A stretch of DNA of 64,000 nt from Clarkia xantiana subsp. parviflora (Eukaryota > Streptophyta > Magnoliopsida > Myrtales > Onagraceae), in assembly GCA_036873135.1 (NCBI GenBank), contig JAPTYO010000002.1, positions 2,438,952-2,502,951 of the forward strand. The letters are read 5' to 3'. Shown here in pieces: positions 25,331-35,077 of this stretch. Under the pieces are notes generated by a model. It was given only the letters and a program-made list of their open reading frames with translations, was not told the origin of the DNA and made no database searches. Both the position numbers and the translations under genes were made by a program. Within the stretch, counting starts at the first letter, position 1. Each line of letters begins with the position of its first letter.

Positions 25331-27907
25331 TTAGTCGACCTCCTCGATCTTGGGACCAGCACCGCCGCTTGCAGGAGGGGTATCGTCATCATCCATACCA
25401 CTGCCGCCCATGTCGGGACCACCTGCACCACCCTGGTACATCTTGGCGATGATGGGATTGCATATCCCCTCAAGCTCCTTCATCTTGTCTTCAAATTCAT
25501 CTGCCTCACCCAGCTGGTTGGCATCTAACCAACTGATGGCTTCATCAATGGCATCTTCAATCTTCTTCTTGTCATCTCCAGACAGCTTGGCACTGATCTT
25601 CTCATCCTTGATGGTGTTCCTCATGTTGTAAGCGTAGTTCTCAAGAGCATTCTTGGCATCAACCTTCTTCTTGTGATCCTCATCCTCAGCCTTGTACTTC
25701 TCAGCCTCCTGCACCATCTTCTCAATCTCCTCCTTGGACAGTCTTCCCTTGTCATTGGTGATGGTAATCTTGTTCTTCTGTCCCGTGGTCTTGTCCTCGG
25801 CTGACACGTTAAGGATACCATTCGCATCAATGTCGAAGCAGACTGTGATCTGTGGGACTCCCCTGGGAGCGGGAGGAATACCGGAGAGCTCAAACTTGCC
25901 CAACAAGTTGTTGTCCCTGGTCCTCGCCCTCTCTCCTTCGTACACCTGGATAAGGACTCCAGGCTGGTTGTCCGAGTAGGTAGAGAACACCTGCTCCTTC
26001 TTGGTGGGGATGGTAGTGTTTCTGGGGATGAGAACAGTCATGACACCACCAGCAGTCTCCAAACCAAGAGACAAGGGGGTCACATCCAACAAAAGAAGGT
26101 CCTGCACCTTCTCGTTTCCTTCTCCGCTCAATATTGCAGCTTGGACTGCAGCTCCGTAAGCAACAGCCTCGTCCGGGTTGATGCTCTTGCACAGCTCCTT
26201 GCCGTTGAAGAAGTCCTGCAGAAGCTGCTGCACCTTGGGAATTCTGGTGGAGCCACCGACAAGGACGACATCATGGATAGTGCTCTTGTCCATCTTGGCA
26301 TCCCTCAAACACTTCTCAACCGGCTCCATACACTTCCTGAAGAGATCCATGTTGAGTTCCTCAAATCTGGCACGAGTGATGGTGGTGTAAAAATCAACAC
26401 CCTCGTACAAAGAATCAATCTCAATCGTGGTCTGAGCAGTGGATGACAGAGTCCTCTTCGCTCTCTCACAAGAAGTCCTCAATCGCCTCAAAGCTCTGGG
26501 ATTTCCAGAGATGTCCTTCTTGTTCTTCCTCTTGAACTCTTGCACGAAATGGTTCACCATTCTGTTGTCAAAATCTTCACCGCCAAGATGGGTGTCACCG
26601 GCTGTAGCCTTTACTTCAAAGATACCCTCCTCGATAGTCAAGAGGGACACATCAAAAGTACCACCACCAAGGTCGAAGATCAACACATTCTTCTCACCGA
26701 CACTGGTAGCCTTCTTGTCAAGACCATAGGCAATAGCTGCAGCGGTGGGTTCGTTGATGATACGCATGACATTGAGTCCAGCAATGACTCCAGCATCCTT
26801 GGTGGCCTGTCTTTGCGAGTCGTTGAAGTATGCGGGGACAGTGACGACAGCATTCTTGATGGTGGTGCCAAGATAGGCTTCAGCAATCTCACGCATCTTG
26901 ATGAGCACCATAGACGAGATTTCTTCAGCCGCAAACTGCTTATCTTCGCCCTTGTAGTTAACACCAATCATGGGCTTGTCACCAGGTCCAGGGGTTACCT
27001 TGAAAGGCCAGTGCTTCATGTCACTCTGGACGGAGGCATCACTGAATCTTCTGCCGATCAACCTCTTGGCATCTATTGACAAAGTAACCAGCAATGAGTT
27101 AGAGACTGTGTATGATCAAATCTACAGAGCACAAATACAGAGAACTGGAAAAGCCATTAGAAGTAGAGATTTAAAGATGCTGAGCAACAAGGTTTGAACA
27201 ATCCTCAATAGTTCCACTAACAATAAATTAGGTAGGGGAAAGGGGAAAAATAGCTTTTTTCCTGATGCAGAAACACTAGGCTATTTTTACGGAAGGAAAG
27301 GGTTGACTTGCCTCGCAGTTCAAATTCTATTCTTAAAGAGTCGTACGAAATTGAACCTAAACATACAACCCAGTCCCTAACTTTACTTTCAAAGCTTTCA
27401 CACATCAATTATAATCCAAACAACGGAAGCAAACTTAAATCAGTCAGCATAAGTTGGCTCTAGTTCGAAAATTATTCATTCTTTAACAGCAATTAACCTC
27501 TTCGAAATAGAGTAGACGAGCAACCGGCCAAAACAAATTATTTATAATAATTAAAAAAAAAAACAGATCTGGTAACAGCAATCTAACGCGCCTGAACGAA
27601 AATATAGAGCCAAGCAAACAGGCAACTAGCAACAGGCAACAAGCAACAAGTAAAAGCAATTCCTGGATCTAAGAGGGATGTAGAAAATATTACCAAAGAC
27701 GGTGTTGATCGGATTCATAGCGACCTGGTTCTTGGCGGCATCACCTATCAAACGCTCACTGTCGGTGAAGCCTACATAGGATGGCGTAGTCCTGTTACCC
27801 TGGTCGTTGGCAATAATCTCAACTCGGTCGTGCTGCCACACACCGACGCACGAGTATGTAGTGCCAAGATCGATACCGATCGCAGGTCCTTCGCCTTTAC
27901 TTGCCAT
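25331..27907 (-). CDS. HSP70: Cytosolic HSC70 chaperone, left copy
   Basis: An ATP-dependent cytosolic/nuclear Hsp70 chaperone. Exon 1 is 27694-27907 and exon 2 is 25331-27072, joined at the codon after Val-Phe (GT-AG); 651 residues, the normal length. The single intron just after the N-terminal ATPase start is at the position typical of plant cytosolic HSC70 genes. Signatures seen: [10 protein letters not shown] (residues about 9-18), the phosphate loop [12 protein letters not shown] (203-214), [13 protein letters not shown], a substrate-binding domain, the helical lid, and the C-terminal EEVD that binds TPR co-chaperones. The lid is followed by a Gly-rich linker. It has KRKNKKD near residues 252-258, one Lys more than the right copy. 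The promoter lacks the heat-shock elements seen upstream of the right copy, so it may be mainly constitutive. Confidence 0.98.
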
Positions 27908-28020
27908 GATAATGCTCACCACGGGAGAGATTCGATTAGAAGAGATGAAGCGGCTGAAGAGACTTTGAAAGTTTCTGGTTTAGGGTTTAGATCTAAAGTA
28001 AGGAATGGTGTTGGGAGGAA

Positions 28021-28075
28021 CAGATAGTTATATATCGTACGCGGTGCGGTCTCTTTAAGTCTTTAAGAGTTGGAA
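28021..28075 (-). promoter_or_regulatory. Core promoter of the left HSC70 copy, HSE-less
   Basis: On the minus strand this reads GAGACCGCACCGCGTACGAT and then ATATAACTATCTGTTCC. It has a TATA-like ATATAA near 28030. It aligns with 34856-34960, but about 55 bp holding the heat-shock elements of the right copy are absent. Confidence 0.65.
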
Positions 28076-28082
28076 AAAAATA

Positions 28083-28983
28083 GAGCTTACCACCGTCAGA
28101 TCTGTCATCTTGAGATCTGATCTGCTTTACTATTCACCATCTGTCCTCCTTCATTTAATTTAGCCCACAATTTAATTGTCGCTCTCCTCTCTCTTATTAA
28201 TTATTATATGCTGATTTTTCTCTTTTTCTTTTTGGGCATTTCTTTTTCTTTCTCTACTTTTATTATATTTAATTTATTTATATGTAAAATATGTGTAACT
28301 TCTCTTAACATTTTCTAATAAATAAATAAATATATATTTATTAAATTTATAATACACACTAAAACAGCTTATAAATACGCATATTATAAGGTATTGAGAT
28401 TTTGCTAATCTTACTCTATATTAGTTGGAAATCACTAGCTAATTCAATTTATGTAGTTAATTTCGGGGGAAATTAATCAGTAATTTGATTTTTAAAATAT
28501 ATATATATATGGGAAAATGATGTGATATTTATTTGAAGTACTTCATTCTCCTACTCTAATTCACCAATACGTAAATTTCACAATTTTCATCCACACTTAT
28601 GAGAGAAATAAGATTGTCAAAAGTTAAGTTAGCAAATAATTAAAATAAAAATTACTTTGCAATTATTATAAGAAATAGATTAGCACTATTAATATATTTT
28701 TTATCCACTATTAATATATTTTTTGTTCTTAGAAATAATAACATATGATGTGTGTAATAATAGACTAATAGATTTTGTTTGGTCTCGTATAAATTGATAT
28801 AAAACCAACAAAATTCACCAAATAAAAAATAAACTTGGTCTCGTATGAAGAGAGATAAATAAGTAGCATAATAAGAGAGGAGAAATAGTTAAACTGGGCT
28901 GGTCAGCTAAATTAAATGAGAACAGAAGATGAATAATGGCAAGCTCGATTGTATATACAATCGAGCTTATTTTAGCCATCCCC
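28083..28983. other. 0.9-kb segment present only upstream of the left HSC70 copy
   Basis: Aligning the two duplicated arms shows that this 901-bp stretch interrupts homology. The arm continues on both sides at AAAAAAATA (28074-28082 and 28984-28992), which occurs once at the corresponding place in the right arm. That would fit an insertion with a 9-bp duplication, though the 9-mer is low-complexity. It has imperfect inverted blocks (ATTTAATTTAGC near 28153 and GCTAAATTAAAT near 28908) and a perfect 28-bp palindrome at 28941-28968. No reading frame. Confidence 0.55.
28941..28968. repeat. Perfect 28-bp palindrome
   Basis: A fully self-complementary sequence, starting AAGCTCGATTGTA and ending in its exact complement, centred between 28954 and 28955. 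It could extrude as a hairpin; no known function. Confidence 0.9.
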
Positions 28984-29350
28984 AAAAAAATATAGATACA
29001 CTCTATATAATTCTCCGAATCGAATATAAATAAAAATCGAACTAAAAAAAATTGAGTTTAATTATTAAAAAAATATTTAAAAAGTAAAATTGTTGAAATT
29101 ATATTTGGAAAAAATAATAATAATTTAAACTTACAGGATTGAAATATATATAGGACTTAAAACTGAATTTAATATTAAAAAATTTGAAAATTAAAATCAT
29201 TGAAATTTGATTTATAAATCAAATTTCAATGATTTTAATTTTCAAATTTTTTAATGTTTATTTCATAATTATGAAATAAACATAATTTGAATATTTGTAT
29301 AGATTTAATATTAAAAAACTTATATATTTTAACCATTAATTAATCTAAAA

Positions 29351-30600
29351 AATGGAAGGGGGCTGTGCAAAGAGTTCACACTGCCGACGTCTCCTTTTTA
29401 ATAGACCAGTCTCTTTGAAAACGGTTTAATCGCTAATTAAACCAGAACATGGAGTTTTTACATACACCCGATCTTGGTTTTTCCAATTCCATTTTAAAAT
29501 GTTTCGAGTATTTCTCATGCAAGCATACATAATTCTACTTTACTATCAAATTATCGCATGCGACCATATCCTGAAACTATTATGCATACGCATCATGCGT
29601 AGTCACTCCACATCAAACATGCATATTTGGCGATTGAATATTGTTTTAAAAATATTTGGTGATGACTTGCAAATAATGCTTACAAATCATGCGTACTTCT
29701 AGACATGGATCCTATCAAGATCACTAAGCATAACACGTCTATCCTAGTGTGCAACTCATTAATTGACAACAGGGCTCTGTCCCCAAGTATGCAATATTCA
29801 GCTAGTTTGACATAGTCAATACTCAATTCTAACATGCATTCATATCAATATATAACAATTAAAATTCTCCCCACAAAATGATTCAGTCTCATAAACATGC
29901 AATTTTCGAGATCCATCTCCACAACTGAAACTAGGCATTAGGTTTGATTAAAACGTGTAAATATCAAACCAATTCGCACTGTGTAGGTAATTTTAAAGTT
30001 AAAAAACATTTGGATTTTAAATTTGACCCGACCTAATTTCAGTCGACTCGAACCGTTTTGGTCAAACCGGTTCGGTTCAGTCAACCTGGTCTGACCGATC
30101 TGGTCAACCTTGTTCAATTAGGTTTATTCGGCTTTACTCGAACCGAGTCGGTTTGACCTGACACATTAGCCCACCTAGTCCGACCCGATCCGGGTCGGAT
30201 CGATTGAGAAATCTGGGTCGGTCGACCCGACTCGTTTGAACCGGTGGAACCCGACCCAAACCGGTACGGATCCCATTGGTTATCCGGGTTGGTCGACCCA
30301 ACCCGGTTGCGCATTTGGTTCCAGTCATAAACCCTAGGGTTCCGCTGAACCACATTAATCGGTGGCTAAGTAGAGTTTAAAATCAACTAAAAACTTAAAT
30401 TAGCCGTCAAGTAACATTGATTATAATATATACTACCCTATAGATAAAAAATGTGCAATATATATCTATAACTGGTTCCATTATATATTAAAGATAAAAT
30501 CTATTAGCAAATATATTTTCTCAATGTTTTAAGGTAACTAATTTATCACTGAATATTGCTATATCCCTAAAAATATGCACATAATATATCAGTAATTAAT
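29351..30600. other. Spacer between HSC70 arms, with a GC-rich ACCGG/GGGTCGG block
   Basis: The inner edge of the left arm, then unique AT-rich DNA. From about 30020 to 30330 a block is rich in interspersed GGTTCGGTT, GACCCGA and GGTCGGTCGACCC motifs. It may be part of the leader of the truncated LTR element immediately to the right, but no gag frame supports this. Confidence 0.4.
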
Positions 30601-31417
30601 GTCACAATTTGACCTCGCGGCGAACAAAACCCTAGCCCCCGTAATTGATGCTCCGCCGTTGGAGGCCACCGCCGCCGGTGGCAAGGCCGTGGCCATTAGG
30701 GTTTGGTGGGAAATTTTTAGATCAAATTTTACCTCGATAAAAAATCGAAAGTCTAATTTTGATTAAAAAAAAATATATATGTTTTTATTAAAAATAATGA
30801 ACACCCTACTCATGCTCTGATACCACTGTTGGGTTCTAAGGTAGAGTTAATACGGATCAAAACCAGGTATATGCTAGGTAACTAATCACACAGCGGAAAT
30901 GGTGCACATACCTGTGATACTTAGCCTAGGACGTCAACGAGGGAGTTCACAGAATGCCGGACGGTTAGCTACGGGAAATATGGTTAATGAGCAATCTGTA
31001 TGCTATTGTCTCCACAGAAAATACTCTTAAATCCGTTCCGTGGATGGATCTCCGGGATGAATTGTTTGACACAATTCGGCACCTACTTCTTGGTAGTGTA
31101 GGTTCAGCCGAACCCTTGAGTAAAAGGGAGAGGGGATTTCTTTCCTCACAAATAAAAGGGAGATAGTGATTAACCCCAGAAAATCTATAACACCTCTTAT
31201 TTATAAGAGGAGATGAGCAAAACCCTAGGTGGGCTTGCTCACCATTTCGGCCGAACTCCTAGTCTAATTGGGACGGCCCTTATGAGCCGCGCATGACCCA
31301 TGGAGATTTCAAACTGACCCAAAATACCTTATGTGCCATACCCCAAATTAGACTTAGCATGTTGGGTTTATATTAATCGACTTCTATTACAGCGGTTATT
31401 TACTCTAAATGCCAACA
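30600..31417 (-). mobile_element. Truncated LTR retrotransposon: one LTR, primer-binding site, short leader
   Basis: The LTR is 30827-31417 (591 bp) and has inverted ends TGTTGG...CCAACA. On the minus strand it is followed after one base by TGGTATCAGAGC (30814-30825), the primer-binding site for initiator methionine tRNA. A leader follows, then a short frame starting at an ATG near 30693 (MATALPPAAVASNGG...) that stops after about 32 codons; this may be the start of gag. No second LTR or pol is seen, so the element is truncated. Confidence 0.75.
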
Positions 31418-31597
31418 ACTGTCGTTAACAACGCACCGCCTCATAAGGAGATGATAAGTTATGCATGCATCATCGTACTTCTAAGTTCTAACCATGTCTA
31501 AAGAGTATGCAATCCTCAGCGTAAAAAACATCGGTCCACTGCATTGAGTTCAACCAATAATGAATTACCTGACTTAGTGTAATTAGAAGTTGTTTCA

Positions 31598-32536
31598 TGT
31601 TTGCACACGAGTGTCCTTCGTGGGCTTCTCCTTCTTTACTCTCCTTCTTTCTAGGCTTCTCCTTCTAGCATTCCTGCTCTGTGGGCTTCTTGTTCTAGTA
31701 TTCCTGCCTCGTGGGCTTCTTGTTCTCATATACCTGTAGATGGGCATCAGGGAGGGAGTTCCCGATAAACCCATTGTTTCCATACGACGTTCTGAATGTT
31801 TTCTTACTTCGAACCTTCGCCCTTCCTTCTCCTCGTGATACCTGCAAAAGAGGCAATACCGAGACCAAATACCGAGACCAATGGGGGGGTGCTCGGTGTA
31901 CCCTCTCCAATGCTTAAATGAGTATATGCCCTTAGAGAGATAAAGTAGATAGAAGGCAGAGCTTGAGTGAGTGATAGCAAGATTGGTCTCAAATGAGGAG
32001 ATAAGGCCTATATTTATAGAGTTCCTATCGGACCGCCCCAAGTGGTTTCCTGGTCCGGCTGTGGCAGGTTCGTAATATAAGTTGGCCTTGACCGTAAATA
32101 TGGTGCACTTGACCTCGGTTCGACCGTAGATGAGCATAACGTGTTTAAGTGTGTGGAATGGCCTCCAAGGGCGAGCCCCGGGTGAAAAATTGCCTGGGTT
32201 GGGGGTCCGGACGAGGAAGGCCAGTCCGGACGGGCGGGGGGGGGGGGGGGGGGGGGGGTATACCCAGGCGGGTATCCCCAAGGTCCCAGTCGGGTACCCG
32301 AGCAAGGTCCCGTTCGGGTACCCGAGCAAGGTCCTCCTTGCTCGGGTAACCCTAGCAAGGGTCATTTTCTTGGGTTGCCCCCCAGGTGGTATTTCCACCA
32401 GGGGTCTTCCCGAGTGGATTTCGCCACTCGGGGTGTTTTACGGGCCTCGGGTGTCCATGTTTTAAGTTTCGAATTATATTCGGTCATGACCTATTTCTCG
32501 AGCCCAATTAGTGATAACTTGGGCGTATATCCACTA
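31598..32536 (-). mobile_element. Solo LTR 1 (gypsy-like), minus orientation
   Basis: A 939-bp LTR flanked by a 5-bp duplication TTTCA (31593-31597 and 32537-32541). It reads TG at the left; the right end CCACTA is a mutated form of the CCATCA that ends solo LTR 2. Minus-strand order: a self-complementary GC-rich block (32260-32430), a TATA box (CTATAAATATAGG, about 32009-32022), then a stretch matching solo LTR 2 (GAGAGGGTACACCGAGCAC near 31890, GGTATTGCCTCTTTTGCAGG near 31850). It then has imperfect CTTCTCCTTCT-type repeats. No internal coding region is attached. Confidence 0.85.
32236..32258 (+). repeat. G homopolymer, 23 bases
   Basis: An uninterrupted run of 23 G inside solo LTR 1. It can form G-quadruplexes and is also a likely place for length errors in sequencing. 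Confidence 0.9.
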
Positions 32537-32541
32537 TTTCA

Positions 32542-33924
32542 CAACCTCTTTTATTACATAATGAGTGAACTTTTAGTGAAAGTGTTAAAATATTCTCGGT
32601 TAGTTCGGAAGGGTCATAAACTGTCCGGTTTAATTGATTCTTCTCTTAAGTTCTAAATGCTCCATAAAGCTTATGCTACTTCGTAGACAATTTTAACAAA
32701 GCAAGAACATAAACTCTATGATGTTATCTTTCACGTGTAACCTTATTTACATCTGTAATTCTTATTATATTCAGTTTAACACCTTTCGTGCCGAACTCAT
32801 ATAGGTGCCGAACCTATTGTTCTTTAGTTCCTAAAATCGGTTAAGTTACATACATCTATAAACACAATATTTTAAGATTGAGCAAGAAAATTCAGCAAGT
32901 ACGTAATACCACAAATTATTAACCTTGTAGGATTGTTATACGCTACAGTTCAATCATATCAGAGATTCATGTCCTCATCAGAGTGGTATTTAATCGTGTC
33001 CAAGTGGACATTGATATACACTATCTGTAGAAACCAAAATCTTACTGCTTATATGTAGAGTAACTTTACGCGTAATCATCTCATGAATTATTCTATCGAA
33101 ATTTGAAAAATTTCTTATTTCGATTTACTAAATATTTACAAAAGAATGATGTTATCGAAAGAAAAATGTATCAAACAGTTTTATTAGAAAGATAAGCACC
33201 ATATCCATTGGATTTTCCTCAATCTCAAATTTACTATCATCCGTGGTCTGAAAAATCCAATCCATAATGATAAATCAAACTGATGATCATATTAAAGAAC
33301 CATAAATTCTTAAATCTAATAACTCCAGAAAGGCGCACCTTACATTCATCACTTTGGTCTGTAATACACGCTTCTTGCATCATTCCTTAGGCTTCCAGAC
33401 TTGTTGTGGTTTGGGTAGTCTTTCTTTGTAGGTAGGCTTTCTTTATGTTGTTCGTTCACTTTCTATTTCGTCCTCGTCCACTTTTTTTGGTTCATGAGAT
33501 CCAGTGAGAACAATATAGACTCGGTTACCAGTTTTACTCCTATGTTTTCCTTCAACCATGATTGTGGAAAGTGATTCTTGATTGTCAATATTCTTTCCTA
33601 ATTCAAGTTCTCATTTTATATATACACGATTTGAAGATAGATCGGCAAGATTGCCGTCCATTTTTCTTATCATTTTCTAAAAATGCAGCATGGAGCACTC
33701 TATGCTTTTCCGTTCTCACGCTCTATAACGCAAATCGAGGTCATTCCATGATTCGAAAGCTGCTCTATAACCATCGAATTCAACACATATTGGTTTAAAC
33801 TTTTTTTAACATTGAAATCGATTGTTTTAATTCGAGTTTCTTACCCCGCGTAGTCCGCGTGATTAGTATTTATTAATGTAAAAACTTAATACGAACAACT
33901 GTATAAATATTATTATGATATATA
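32542..33924. other. Spacer without recognised gene
   Basis: AT-rich DNA between solo LTR 1 and MULE-like element E. No reading frame, splice structure or repeat I can name. Confidence 0.4.
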
Positions 33925-33933
33925 TAGTATATA

Positions 33934-34396
33934 GGGTTAACAGGTCTTTTTGTCCATGATGTTTGACGATTTTTGGGTTTTGGTCTATGATGTTTTTTTT
34001 CCTAGTTATGGTCTCATATGTTTGCATATTTTTCTAGTTTTGGTGTCAACTTGCCCCCAATTGGACTAGGTCCAACTGGACCTGTCTTGGGCTAGCCCAG
34101 GGCTGGGTCTATCCCAGTTGGGGTCGTCTGGGTCAATTGGACCTAGTTGTCCAATTTGAGGTCAATTTTAAAAATTTGGAACTAAACTGAACAAAAAAAG
34201 AGCTAGGGAAGTATTAGAGGGACTACAAATTGAACAAAATTAAAAGTTTAGAATGGATCACGTGACTTGCACGTGTTATTTAACGAAAAATATAGACGGA
34301 ATGTAACAAAAAGACCAAAACTAAGCAAAAAAAAAAAAACAACATGGATTAAAACTTAAAAGTCGTCAAACATCATAGACCAAAAGACCTATTAAC
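33934..34396. mobile_element. Non-autonomous MULE-like element E, GGGTTAA left terminus
   Basis: A foldback element of about 460 bp related to element A: left end GGGTTAACAGGTCTTTTTG, right end the complement with decayed tip (AGACCTATTAACAT). Arms pair over roughly 130 bp. The left flank TAGTATATA (33925-33933) has a partial match TATATATATA at the right; AT-richness makes the duplication uncertain. Confidence 0.75.
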
Positions 34397-34910
34397 ATAT
34401 ATATATAATTACAATATATGACCTACATAAATATAATATATATATAATATATAATATACAATATATAATAATAATAATAATAAATATAAAAATTTAGTGC
34501 GACCAACTATATAAATATAAAACCTATATATTTTCAACTTTTTTAGATTAATTAATGGTTAAAATATATAAGTTTTTCAATATTATATATCTATACAAAT
34601 ATTCAAATTATGTTTATTTCATAAATCAAATTTCAATGATTTTAATTTTCAATTTTTTTAATATTAAATTCAGTTTTTAGTCCTATATATATTTCTATCT
34701 TGTAAGTTTAAAGTATTATTTTTTTTTTCCAAATATAATTTCAACAATTTTACTTTTTAAATATTTTTTTAATAATTAAACTCAACTTTTTTTAGTTCGT
34801 TTTTTTTTTTGTGTTCGGTTTGGAGAATTATATAGTGTGTATCTATATTTTTTTTCAACTCTTAAGACTTAAGAGACCGCACCGCGTACGATCTAATCTA
34901 ACGGCCGAAA

Positions 34911-34934
34911 TTCGAGAATCCGAACCTTCTGGAA
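34911..34934 (+). promoter_or_regulatory. Heat-shock element cluster of the right HSC70 copy
   Basis: Alternating HSE units: TTC (34911-34913), GAA (34916-34918), GAA (34922-34924), TTC (34927-34929), GAA (34932-34934), including two perfect TTCnnGAA pairs. Just downstream is a TATA-like CTATATTA (34945-34952), about 130 bp before the ATG. This arrangement is the canonical binding site for heat-shock transcription factors. The equivalent stretch is missing upstream of the left copy. Confidence 0.85.
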
Positions 34935-35077
34935 CTTGCGCGCCCTATATTACTATCTGTTCCTCCCAACACAATTCCTTACTTTAGATCTAAACCCTAA
35001 ACCAGAAACTTTCAAAGTCTTTTCAGCCGCTTCATCTCATCTAATCTAATCGAATCTCTCCCGTGGTTAGCATTATC

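Larger units (their letters stand above)
24820..29350 (-). repeat. Left arm of a large inverted duplication carrying HSC70
   Basis: This arm is the inverted counterpart of 34535-38085. Shared blocks run from the HSC70 3' flank (ACTTCCACCGCTGTCCACG near 24870, against ACTTCCGCTGCTGTCGACG near 38050) through both exons and the intron. They continue through the promoter to an AT-rich block ending ACCATTAATTAATCT (about 29330-29345), the complement of 34545-34565. Exons and intron are nearly identical; flanks are clearly more diverged. The left arm holds an extra 0.9 kb upstream of its promoter. Confidence 0.85.

Noticed and set aside
25196..27197. Several long open frames antisense to the left HSC70 exon 2 (for example 26540-27079)
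   Set aside because: They are mirrored at the right copy (35915-36454 minus) and follow from codon bias of HSP70 genes; no sign of independent genes.
31595..32398. 267-residue open frame on the minus strand
   Set aside because: It crosses solo LTR 1, including the G run and repeats; its low-complexity product reflects the repeats.
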